Below, piece by piece: positions 42,449 to 50,354 of a stretch of DNA of 64,000 nt (the stretch's first letter is position 1; each line of letters opens with the position of its first letter). A model generated the notes under the pieces. The model worked only from the letters and a program-made list of their open reading frames with translations. It made no database searches and was not told the DNA's origin. The DNA comes from Bacteroidota bacterium. Its GTDB lineage: Bacteria; Bacteroidota; Ignavibacteria; UBA10030; UBA8401. Location of the stretch: assembly GCA_041658205.1 (NCBI GenBank), contig JBBAAO010000003.1:62001-126000 (forward strand), in the 5' to 3' direction. The translations under genes were made by a program, and so were the position numbers.

Positions 42449-43441
42449 TTATTTTTTTGCTCTAAAATCTGAGAGAGCTTTTTCAACACGATTCAACAGA
42501 TCTTCGGAATACAACCTTCCGACAAGTGAACGGCGCGCTTTGCTGCCAATCTCATCATACGATTTTAATTCATTGGCATCCGGTTTATTGAATGTCATCT
42601 TATTCTTTTTCAGCGTTTCCAATGATTTAATATTGTCTTTTCGGCTCTGTTCCGTCAGTTTACGCATGAATGCTTTCCCATGCTTTACCAGGATCTGTTG
42701 TAAATCTGCCGGAATCTTATCAAAATCACGTTTGGATATTACTACTGCACCAGAAGCATTCGTGAGCGGATAATCCATTAAATGACTGGTAGCGGAATTC
42801 CATTGCAACGAAACAATCGCTAACGGTGACGCATATGCACCGGTGATTAATCCGGTCTGAAGAGAAGTGACAACATCGGTAATGGAAAGCTGTATCGGAT
42901 TGATACCAATAGTCTTAAATGTTGCATCGGCTACGGGATCACCTTCCCATTCCCACATTTTAATATTATGAAGATCACTGATCTTGGAAACGGGTGATTT
43001 AGAAATGATATAGACTGAACCGACCTCTGCCCAGCCAAGAAGAACAAATCCGCCGTTTGAAAATTCTTTATCGAACTCCGCGTCGAATTGTGACACAATA
43101 TAGTCGACTTCTGCATGATTCTTAAACAAGAATGGCGCATCAAGCACCCGGGCAGATTTTGCAATCTCACCAATGCCGAATCCGGTAATCCCTGCGCTGT
43201 TTAATTGACCAAGACGGATCTTCCGCATCACATCCTTTTCATCTCCGGCAACTCCGCCGGGATAAATACGAAATCCAAGTTTGCCGCCGCTTTCTTTTTT
43301 CACGGCAGCATCATATTCTTTCATGATGTTGATCCAAGTGCTTCCTTCCGGTGCCAGCGTGGCGAATTTAATAACATATTCTTGCGCATAACCAATTGTG
43401 GTTAATACAATAACGCAAATGATCAAAAAGAGTTTTTTCAT
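42449..43441 (-). CDS. dctP: TRAP transporter solute-binding protein DctP
   Basis: Predicted 330 residues. A signal peptide ends near GYAQEY, and then the DctP fold follows: IKFATLAPEGSTWINIMKEY, LGFRIYPGGVAGDEKDVMRK, GQLNSAGITGFGIGEIAKSA, IKMWEWEGDPVADATFKTIG, and DVVTSLQTGLITGAYASPLA. It captures the substrate in the periplasm for the DctQM permease. TIGR-type DctP proteins with the LAPEGS start are common in Bacteroidota and Spirochaetes, where they occur with a TatT partner, as here. Confidence 0.93.
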   Translation of the reverse strand: MKKLFLIICVIVLTTIGYAQEYVIKFATLAPEGSTWINIMKEYDAAVKKESGGKLGFRIYPGGVAGDEKDVMRKIRLGQLNSAGITGFGIGEIAKSARVLDAPFLFKNHAEVDYIVSQFDAEFDKEFSNGGFVLLGWAEVGSVYIISKSPVSKISDLHNIKMWEWEGDPVADATFKTIGINPIQLSITDVVTSLQTGLITGAYASPLAIVSLQWNSATSHLMDYPLTNASGAVVISKRDFDKIPADLQQILVKHGKAFMRKLTEQSRKDNIKSLETLKKNKMTFNKPDANELKSYDEIGSKARRSLVGRLYSEDLLNRVEKALSDFRAKK

Positions 43442-43475
43442 ATTGAAGCTCGGGAAATCGTTGGGTGATTATACA

Positions 43476-44351
43476 TTAGAAGAACAGCTCGTCGATACGT
43501 TCAGCAAGCTTTTTTGCTTTTCGTTTTGCGATGGCATTCACCAGGCGTTGTTGCGGCAGTTCATCAAGCGAAGTTTCATCGATCGTTCTCAGCAATTTTT
43601 CAAACAGTGCTTTATCCTGCATCTGCACGCAATAACTTTTTGCCATATACAGATGCGGGAGGATAAATTTATTGTTCCCAATCTCAAAACATTTTTCAAA
43701 ATGGTATCGTGCGCTGTCTGGTTTTCCGCCCAGGTTCTTGGGAGTTGTTGCAAGAATCGCGGCAAAATAGAGATGGGCGCTTCCGTAAAAATAGGTTTCA
43801 TCGTTCTTCAAAACAAATTCCATCATCGCATTCACTTTGGGAAGATCGCCGAGCACCGACGGATCGGAAATACTGACGTTGATCAGATTTCCCCATGCAT
43901 TTGCCGTCCAAAAAATCATCGGAACGTCTTCTTTGCTGAATTGTTCCAGACTTTTTTTAAATGCTGTTTGATCTTGTTCGAATGCTTGTGCAAACTGTTT
44001 GTTCTTTTTTAACGACCGTAAACCGTAATCACGCGCTCGAGCATACAAAATTTTGGCGCGTTCAACATCCACATCTTCCACAAAACCAAGAGTATATCCT
44101 GTATATCCTTCCGTCAGCAGGAATGCCAGGTGATCATCATCTTTATCTTTCGCACGATATAACGCCTCCAATAACGTCAAGTTGCCTGGAATTGCTTTCT
44201 CTGCAAAATCAAGATCGGATTCTTCAAAGATCGCTTCGAGACCATAATCAACAATATTGGTTGTTGCGTTAACTGCTACTGTGTTGACAACACCACAAGA
44301 CCAGTGGATGATCGAAAAGAATAGAAAAATAAAAAATGAGATCTGTTTCAT
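43476..44351 (-). CDS. TRAP-associated TatT lipoprotein
   Basis: Predicted 291 residues. The signal peptide ends in a lipobox-like IIHWSC, and the mature part is a set of TPR-like helical repeats: LEALYRAKDKDDDHLAFLLT, EGYTGYTLGFVEDVDVERAK, IFWTANAWGNLINVS, YGSAHLYFAAILATTPKNLG, GNNKFILPHLYMAKSYCVQ. These match the TatT family (T component of tripartite TRAP, described from Treponema Tp0956), which forms a trimer thought to hold a hydrophobic ligand and work with the DctP protein next door. First gene of the operon, 34 nt before dctP. Confidence 0.9.
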   Translation of the reverse strand: MKQISFFIFLFFSIIHWSCGVVNTVAVNATTNIVDYGLEAIFEESDLDFAEKAIPGNLTLLEALYRAKDKDDDHLAFLLTEGYTGYTLGFVEDVDVERAKILYARARDYGLRSLKKNKQFAQAFEQDQTAFKKSLEQFSKEDVPMIFWTANAWGNLINVSISDPSVLGDLPKVNAMMEFVLKNDETYFYGSAHLYFAAILATTPKNLGGKPDSARYHFEKCFEIGNNKFILPHLYMAKSYCVQMQDKALFEKLLRTIDETSLDELPQQRLVNAIAKRKAKKLAERIDELFF

Positions 44352-44453
44352 ATGCTTAGAAAATAAAAAATTGTTGGCCTATATCCAAGGTGGAATGTGT
44401 GCTGGAAAATGAAAAATACTTAAGGATTTACAATTTTTTAGCGACAAGAATGC

Positions 44454-44482
44454 TTGCTTCCTTGTTTCTAATGGGGTACTTT
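44454..44482 (+). promoter_or_regulatory. Promoter of the PhoD-like gene
   Basis: TTGCTT at 44454-44459, 17-nt spacer, TACTTT at 44477-44482, 31 nt before the start codon. Confidence 0.5.
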
Positions 44483-44513
44483 TATTTACCATAATGAAAA
44501 GAAAGGATCCACT

Positions 44514-45863
44514 TTGAAGCGCGTCTGCTCTATTCTATTGATCTCAATATTATTCACATTCTCCCTCTATAGCCAGTTGTCACCGCTGCGTTCCGGTCCA
44601 ATGGTCGGCTATGGTCAAATGACGGAGATCATGTTATGGGTGCAAACAATAAAACCGTCGACAGTTCAATATCAATATTGGGAATCTGCCAATCCAAAAT
44701 TAAAAATGAAAAGTGTGCCGGTAAAAGCATTGGAAGAGAATTCCTTCATTGCAAAAACAGCAATTGCAGGATTACAGCCGGGGAAAAAATTTGAGTTTGA
44801 ACTGATGATTGACGGAAAAGTCGTTAAACGAAATTATCCCTTACGATTCCAAACGCAACCGTTATGGCAGTGGCGGACGGACCCACCCGATTTTTCGGTT
44901 GCCTTTGGATCATGTGCTTATGTGAACGAACCAGAAGTTGACCGCCCTGGAAAACCATACGGAAGCGACTATGGGATTTTTAATACCATTGCATCAAAGA
45001 GCCCAGACCTTTTTATTTGGGGCGGGGACAATACGTATCTTCGTGAAGTGGATTGGGATTCTCGGTCGGGAATCATTCATCGTTACACCCATACTCGTGA
45101 AATTCCTGAAATGCAGGCACTCTTGGGAAGCACACATAATTATGCAACATGGGACGATCATGATTTTGGACCAAATAATGCGGATAGAACAAACAGATTG
45201 AAAGACGTTTCTCTTGATGTATTCAAACTCTTTTGGGCAAATCAAACATATGGAACGGATGAAACCAAAGGAGTGTTCGGAAGATTTCTGTGGGGTGACG
45301 TTGAATTCTTTTTACTCGATGATCGGTACCATCGTTCTCCAAATGATGCACCGGACGACAATAAAAAGACAATGTTTGGCACTGAACAATTGCAATGGTT
45401 AAAGGATTGTTTAACAAACAGCTCGGCACCATTTAAATTCGTTGTGAATGGAAATCAGGTATTAAATGCCAACGGTAATTATTATGAAGCAATGACTCAG
45501 TTTACAAGCGAATATCAAGAGATGGTTTCCTTTATCAAAAAAAATAATATTTCAGGCGTTATGTTCCTCAGCGGGGACCGTCATCTTACTGAACTTGTAG
45601 TCCATAACGATAGCACCTTCTATCCTCTCTATGATTTCACAAGTTCGGCATTAACATCAGGAATGAATAGTGAGATAAGTGAAAAAGAATTAAAAAGTTC
45701 ATCCCGCGTTGAAGGAACATTAGTAAACGATGCACATAATTTTGGTATGTTGCGCTTTACCGGACATGGAAAAGATCGCGCTGTTACGATGGAATGCTAT
45801 GATCTTACTGGTGCATTGCGTTGGTCAAAAACTATTAAAGCAAACGAACTTCGTGCAAAATAA
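44514..45863 (+). CDS. PhoD-like alkaline phosphatase/phosphodiesterase
   Basis: Predicted 449 residues and exported (signal peptide to about SLYSQ). An N-terminal fibronectin-like domain (GPMVGYGQMTEIMLWVQT) precedes the metallophosphatase domain with PhoD signatures: VAFGSCAYVNEPE, LFIWGGDNTYLREVDW, YATWDDHDFGPNNAD and MFLSGDRHLTEL. These supply the metal ligands for phosphomonoester or phosphodiester cleavage. The start codon is TTG; AAAGGA lies 6 nt upstream. No phosphate-uptake genes are near. The two-component genes that follow (24 nt away) may share the transcript and could point to control by an envelope or phosphate signal, which is inference. Confidence 0.92.
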   Translation: MKRVCSILLISILFTFSLYSQLSPLRSGPMVGYGQMTEIMLWVQTIKPSTVQYQYWESANPKLKMKSVPVKALEENSFIAKTAIAGLQPGKKFEFELMIDGKVVKRNYPLRFQTQPLWQWRTDPPDFSVAFGSCAYVNEPEVDRPGKPYGSDYGIFNTIASKSPDLFIWGGDNTYLREVDWDSRSGIIHRYTHTREIPEMQALLGSTHNYATWDDHDFGPNNADRTNRLKDVSLDVFKLFWANQTYGTDETKGVFGRFLWGDVEFFLLDDRYHRSPNDAPDDNKKTMFGTEQLQWLKDCLTNSSAPFKFVVNGNQVLNANGNYYEAMTQFTSEYQEMVSFIKKNNISGVMFLSGDRHLTELVVHNDSTFYPLYDFTSSALTSGMNSEISEKELKSSSRVEGTLVNDAHNFGMLRFTGHGKDRAVTMECYDLTGALRWSKTIKANELRAK

Positions 45864-45887
45864 TCAGAACATTGTTGGAACAATCCT

Positions 45888-46583
45888 ATGAAAGAACAAA
45901 AAGCAAAAATTCTCATTGTTGAGGATGAAAAAAAAATTTCTGCACTGATCCGCAAAGGATTGGAAGAGGATAAGTATTCGGTTGACGATGCATTCGACGG
46001 TGACAAAGGTGAACAACTTGCCAAAAAGCAGCCGTACGACTTGATTATTTTAGATATTATGCTCCCCAAAAAAGATGGGATACAGGTGTTGGATGCGTTA
46101 CGTAAAGAACAGATAGAGACACCCATCCTTATGCTCACGGCAAAAGGAACTGTTGAAGACCGCGTAAAAGGCCTGGACACCGGTGCAGATGATTATCTCG
46201 TAAAACCTTTTGCTATCACGGAATTGCTTGCTCGAGTTCGTTCATTACTGCGTCGGAAAAAAGGTGCGGAAAAATCTGCCACAACATTAACCATTGCGGA
46301 TCTTACGTTGGATCTTGTTGCCCGAAAAGTTATCCGCAGCGGAAAATTAATCGACCTGACCTCAAAAGAATTTTCGTTGTTGGAGTATTTCATCCGTAAC
46401 AAGAATAAAACTCTGAACCGAAGCACCATCACCGAACATATTTGGAATTATAATTTCGACACTGGTACAAACATTATTGATGTGTACATCAACCATCTCC
46501 GGACAAAGATTGACGGTGGATTCCAAACCAAATTACTTCACACCATCCGCGGCGTTGGATACGTTCTGAAAGATCATGCCTAA
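45888..46583 (+). CDS. OmpR-family response regulator
   Basis: Predicted 231 residues. The receiver domain has the acidic pair EDE near residue 12, phospho-acceptor Asp56 in DLIILDIMLPKKDG, and the Lys of DDYLVKPFA. The C-terminal winged helix (LTLDLVARKVIRSGKLIDLT, SKEFSLLEYFIRNKNKTLNR, TNIIDVYINHLRTKID) binds DNA as in OmpR/PhoB. Its stop overlaps the start of the histidine kinase gene by 8 nt, so the pair is translated together. Target genes are unknown; neighbours are the phosphatase upstream and an amino-acid permease downstream. Confidence 0.95.
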   Translation: MKEQKAKILIVEDEKKISALIRKGLEEDKYSVDDAFDGDKGEQLAKKQPYDLIILDIMLPKKDGIQVLDALRKEQIETPILMLTAKGTVEDRVKGLDTGADDYLVKPFAITELLARVRSLLRRKKGAEKSATTLTIADLTLDLVARKVIRSGKLIDLTSKEFSLLEYFIRNKNKTLNRSTITEHIWNYNFDTGTNIIDVYINHLRTKIDGGFQTKLLHTIRGVGYVLKDHA

Positions 46584-48117
46584 AACAATGAAGAATCTTC
46601 ACCGGTCTATTCGATTCAAACTGACGTTGTATTATTCCCTCATCGTGGGTGGAACGTTATTGGGATTTGCCCTTGCTTCCTATTATTACACAGAACAGAA
46701 TCTTCTTTCCAGCCTTGACCGTTCGTTATACAATGAAGTGGTATGGTTAAAAAATTTCATTGAACCTCGCGCCAGTAAAGTTAAAGTGAAAAAACAGAGG
46801 ATCAAACCCAAACAACAAGCAGCAAATGAAAAAAAATCCCCAACACAGGAAATTCGAAAGTCCGACGAGATTGAAATCGTCAACACAGATTCATTGGATG
46901 TTGAATTTGACGCCATTTGGAATCAGATCTATGAACATACTCTTCTAACGCCAAAAAAACAGATCATCCAAATCAAAGATAGAAATGGCGATATCCTCTA
47001 TAAATCGGGATTGGGGAAGGAAGATATCACGTTCGATGAAGTTCCGCAGGATATTACCAAACTCGTCACTATTTGGAACGCCAAGGGACAACCGCTCCGG
47101 CTTGCTGTCAGTCAAGACAGAACAATGAAAGTGTATGTCGCATATCCTATTTCAGAGATTGATGATGTACTCAGCAATCTTTTTTCGATTTTTTTATTTT
47201 TAATACCGGTAGCAGTTGTAATTTCCGTCGGCGGCGGGTGGTTCCTCGCAACGCGTTCACTCAAGCCGGTGGATGATATTGCACGAGCAGCACGGGCAAT
47301 CACCGCTCATAATCTCGATCAGCGAATCCAATTTTCTGGTGTAGATGATGAACTGGGCCGTCTTGTTGCAACATTTAATGAAATGATTAGCCGACTGCAA
47401 CTGTCATTCACACAGATACAGCAATTTTCCAGCGATGCATCGCACGAATTACGCACACCATTAACAATTATGCGCGGCGAACTGGAACTTGCGCTCCGAT
47501 CAAAAAAGAATTCATCCGAACAATATCGCACCGTACTCTCCAGCGCACTCGAAGAGACAATGCATATGACCGCTATTATCGAGAATCTGCTCACCTTGGC
47601 AAAGGCAGATCGCGGATTGACGAACTTTACAAAAGAAGATGTTTGGCTCCGGTCGATTGTTCAGGAATTGTTTGAGGATTGTGAAATGCTTGCAGAGCAC
47701 AAAGAAATTACAGTAACACTCGGAACATTGGACGACGCCCTCATATTGGGTGATGCTGTTCGGATACGTCAATTGTTATTGAATCTTGTCGACAATGCCA
47801 TTAAATATACGCCGGAACGCGGAACCGTTGCGATCTCGCTTATTCGGGAACAATATCAAGCCAGAATTGATATTAAAGATTCGGGCGTAGGGATTCCCTC
47901 CGAGGACATTTCAAAAATATTCGATCGTTTCTACCGTGTGGATAAAGCCCGAACAAGAGAACTGGGCGGGAGCGGACTTGGTCTTTCCATTTCTAAATGG
48001 ATCGCCGATATTCATGGTGGAACGATTTCTGTGGAAAGCACTGTGAACAGCGGAAGTATTTTCACAGTAACACTACCGTTAAAGCCCCAATCACCGCAGT
48101 TGGAGATCTTCAACTAA
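46576..48117 (+). CDS. Sensor histidine kinase
   Basis: Predicted 513 residues. A first membrane helix (about 14-36) and a second (about 205-230) enclose a periplasmic sensor region rich in Lys and Gln early on (VKVKKQRIKPKQQAANEKKS). HAMP follows (SLKPVDDIARAARAITAHNL), then the H-box FSSDASHELRTPLTIMRGEL, and the HATPase domain with LLLNLVDNAIKYTPERG, DSGVGIP and GGSGLGLSISKWI. It phosphorylates the response regulator whose gene overlaps its start. An in-frame ATG four codons later is possible. The signal is unknown. Confidence 0.94.
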   Translation: MPKTMKNLHRSIRFKLTLYYSLIVGGTLLGFALASYYYTEQNLLSSLDRSLYNEVVWLKNFIEPRASKVKVKKQRIKPKQQAANEKKSPTQEIRKSDEIEIVNTDSLDVEFDAIWNQIYEHTLLTPKKQIIQIKDRNGDILYKSGLGKEDITFDEVPQDITKLVTIWNAKGQPLRLAVSQDRTMKVYVAYPISEIDDVLSNLFSIFLFLIPVAVVISVGGGWFLATRSLKPVDDIARAARAITAHNLDQRIQFSGVDDELGRLVATFNEMISRLQLSFTQIQQFSSDASHELRTPLTIMRGELELALRSKKNSSEQYRTVLSSALEETMHMTAIIENLLTLAKADRGLTNFTKEDVWLRSIVQELFEDCEMLAEHKEITVTLGTLDDALILGDAVRIRQLLLNLVDNAIKYTPERGTVAISLIREQYQARIDIKDSGVGIPSEDISKIFDRFYRVDKARTRELGGSGLGLSISKWIADIHGGTISVESTVNSGSIFTVTLPLKPQSPQLEIFN

Positions 48118-48209
48118 ATTCTTCTATGCATTGCATCTTGCTGTGTGATTGACTATTTTTTTCCGAGAATTATTTCCCATCGTATCAATTACCCATTCAG
48201 GAGAAACGA

Positions 48210-49607
48210 ATGTCATCGGAACCACAAAAGAATACTCTTGCCCGCCGTTTAACACTCACAAACGCAATCATGGTTGTTATCGGCTCGGTGATCGGCTCTG
48301 GAATATTCCTCACTCCGCAAAATGTTGCAGCAAATGTTGATGTGCCGGGATTGATGATTGGTGTGTGGATTCTCACCGGATTGCTGACGCTTGCCGGTGC
48401 GTTAACAAATGCAGAAGTTGCCAGCTTAATTCCAGAAGCCGGTGGCCAATATGTCTTTTTCCGGGTTACATTCGGACAGTTGACTGCTTTTCTATATGGA
48501 TGGACTACGTTTATCGTTTATCAAACCGGATCTATTGCTGCTATCGCTGTTGCCTTCGCAAAATACCTCGGTTATTTCGTCGACCTTCCGCATTTGGGAC
48601 CGGAGTTGGAGGCATGGCAACTTCCTTTGCTTGGAAATATTTTCCCGTTAAAAAATATTGGTGTCACAATGGTTGCGATTCTTGCAATCATCACGGTAAC
48701 GACAATTAACTATTTCGGCGTCCAGTTTGGAGGGATGATTCAGAATATTTTCACCATCTTAAAGGTGGTAGCCATCGGCGCGATTATCGTCCTGGCATTC
48801 TCTTCCGGAAAAGGAAACGTTGATAATTTCTTTCCGCTTTGGGGAATGCCTTCTTCCGGTTCATTACTTGCTGCAGTCGGAGTTGCGATGATTGCTACGT
48901 TGTGGTCATACGATGGTTGGAATTCCCTCACCTATCTTGCAGGAGAAGTCATTGAACCGCAGAAAAATATTCCGCGTGCATTAATCTTTGGAACGCTTGC
49001 CGTTATTCTCATCTATGTCACTACAAATATGGCCTACCTGTATATTCTCCCCATCGGACAAATAGCACAATCAAAACTTGTTGCAGCGGATGTGATGGAT
49101 GCAATTTTTTATGGCTGGGGAGGTGCAATTATTTCGGCAATGGTAATGATCTCAACATTCGGCACAGTGAATGCAACATCTATGACAACTGCTCGTGTTT
49201 TTTATGCAATGGCAAAAGATAAGATGTTCTTTAAAAGTATGGGTGAAATTCATCCGAAATTCCGTACACCGAACAAATCGCTCGTTGTTCAATGCATCTG
49301 GGCCTGTATACTCTGTTTGACCGGCACGTATGATCAGATCTTCACGTATGTGATTTTTGCGGGTTGGATTTTTTATGCACTTGGAGGCGCGGCAGTGTTT
49401 ATCCTTCGCAGCAAACAACCAAATGATGTACGTTCATACAAAGTTCCATTTTATCCAGTCATTCCTATTGTTTTTATTATTGTTGCAACGTGGTTCGTCT
49501 ACAATACGATTGTTGAACAAACAGCAGATTCGATGGTTGGATTATTTTTGGTTGCGGCTGGAATTCCGTTTTATCTCTACTGGCAAAAACAGATGACGAA
49601 AGCCTGA
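48210..49607 (+). CDS. APC-family amino-acid permease
   Basis: Predicted 465 residues with 12 membrane helices. The first helix carries the APC consensus VVIGSVIGSGIFLTPQNVAA; PEAGGQYVFFRVTFGQLTAF and LWSYDGWNSLTYLAGEVIEP are also family signatures (the latter as in L-type amino-acid exchangers). It probably imports or exchanges amino acids across the inner membrane; the precise substrate is not readable. GGAG lies 6 nt upstream of the ATG. It ends 10 nt before a REP-like palindrome. 93 nt separate it from the histidine kinase. Confidence 0.92.
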   Translation: MSSEPQKNTLARRLTLTNAIMVVIGSVIGSGIFLTPQNVAANVDVPGLMIGVWILTGLLTLAGALTNAEVASLIPEAGGQYVFFRVTFGQLTAFLYGWTTFIVYQTGSIAAIAVAFAKYLGYFVDLPHLGPELEAWQLPLLGNIFPLKNIGVTMVAILAIITVTTINYFGVQFGGMIQNIFTILKVVAIGAIIVLAFSSGKGNVDNFFPLWGMPSSGSLLAAVGVAMIATLWSYDGWNSLTYLAGEVIEPQKNIPRALIFGTLAVILIYVTTNMAYLYILPIGQIAQSKLVAADVMDAIFYGWGGAIISAMVMISTFGTVNATSMTTARVFYAMAKDKMFFKSMGEIHPKFRTPNKSLVVQCIWACILCLTGTYDQIFTYVIFAGWIFYALGGAAVFILRSKQPNDVRSYKVPFYPVIPIVFIIVATWFVYNTIVEQTADSMVGLFLVAAGIPFYLYWQKQMTKA

Positions 49608-49616
49608 TGTTTTCTC

Positions 49617-49649
49617 ATTCACGCCATAACTTAACGTCATGGCGTGAAT
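49617..49649. repeat. REP-like palindrome, 3' side of RAYT
   Basis: ATTCACGCCATAACTT and AACGTCATGGCGTGAAT, an imperfect version (one mismatch, one extra base) of the GCCATGACTTAAAGTCATGGC core. It lies between the APC permease stop and the RAYT stop, so it may also serve as a shared hairpin for convergent transcripts. Confidence 0.75.
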
Positions 49650-49656
49650 AAGAACA

Positions 49657-50220
49657 TCATATCCAATATTCACTTCGCACAGATTGTACCAACTCTTCAG
49701 AGTATTGTTTAAAATCATTGGACGTTTTGAAGTACTCTCCATAAAATTTCTTATCGACGGTAACTCCATGACTGTCAGTCATTGCACTACTATCTATCAG
49801 CATACGGTAGCTTGAATATTTCCAATCTTCTAATCTGGTCACTAATCTAGCACGTAGTGGATTTTGATGGATGTAGTTCAATAAGATAAACAAGTATCGT
49901 TCATCCGTAATTTCTTTTGCTTTCGTGTTTTGTTGAAAGAGATTTCCATTCCGGTCAAAGCGTTTATTGATCGCTCTTGTGTAAGAACGGAGCACAACAC
50001 CTATTGATTTCGATATTTGCAAAGTATCGTTTGATTCGATACGGATCAGAAAATGAAAATGTGTCGGCATTAAGCAATAAGCAATCACCGAACAATGTAG
50101 AGAAAGATATGTTTGAAATTTTAAGAGAAAAAAGAGATGGTTTTCTTCTTGGGGAAAGAGTTTTTCTTTATTGTTCGTACGGTTATAGAGATGGTAGTAT
50201 TTACCGTATTCAAAAATCAT
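49657..50220 (-). CDS. REP-associated tyrosine transposase (RAYT)
   Basis: Predicted 187 residues, single-strand DNA transposase of the Y1/HUH family related to IS200/IS605 TnpA. The HUH motif is His54-Phe-His56 in CLMPTHFHFLI, and the catalytic Tyr candidate is Tyr80 in RSYTRAINKRFDRNGNLFQ. The start YGKYYHLYNRTNNKE and end LEDWKYSSYR are also typical. RAYTs are domesticated, single-copy enzymes that move or maintain REP palindromes. Here palindromes of one family flank the gene on both sides (49617-49649; 50238-50270; 50310-50354), the expected pattern. All key residues are present, so it is probably active. Confidence 0.93.
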   Translation of the reverse strand: MIFEYGKYYHLYNRTNNKEKLFPQEENHLFFLLKFQTYLSLHCSVIAYCLMPTHFHFLIRIESNDTLQISKSIGVVLRSYTRAINKRFDRNGNLFQQNTKAKEITDERYLFILLNYIHQNPLRARLVTRLEDWKYSSYRMLIDSSAMTDSHGVTVDKKFYGEYFKTSNDFKQYSEELVQSVRSEYWI

Positions 50221-50237
50221 TAATACAATGTTAAAAA

Positions 50238-50270
50238 ACTCTTGTCATGACGTCAAGTCACGGAATGAGT
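50238..50270. repeat. Degenerate REP-like palindrome, 5' side of RAYT
   Basis: ACTCTTGTCATGACGT and AAGTCACGGAATGAGT pair with several mismatches. The TCATGAC/AAGTCA core links it to the neighbouring perfect copy at 50310. It lies about 18 nt upstream of the transposase start. Confidence 0.55.
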
Positions 50271-50309
50271 TATAACATTGTTATTTGAGGTCAAATACGC
50301 GAAGTCAAG

Positions 50310-50354
50310 GGTCTCAATCATGCCATGACTTAAAGTCATGGCATGATTGAGACC
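50310..50354. repeat. REP-like palindrome, perfect 22-bp arms
   Basis: GGTCTCAATCATGCCATGAC plus TT, one spacer A, then the exact reverse complement ending in GAGACC. It abuts the stop codon of the envelope gene at 50354 and has no T-run. The core is identical over 21 nt to the palindrome after clpC at 13256-13294, 37 kb away. Confidence 0.85.

Noticed and set aside
43398..44012. 204-codon open frame on the plus strand
   Set aside because: It is antisense to tatT and the end of dctP, rich in Cys/Phe/His as expected for a shadow frame; tatT has a lipobox and family match.
49617..50354. CRISPR-like repeat cluster
   Set aside because: The repeats are palindromes with different flanks and irregular spacing around a transposase gene; there are no spacers of uniform length and no cas genes.
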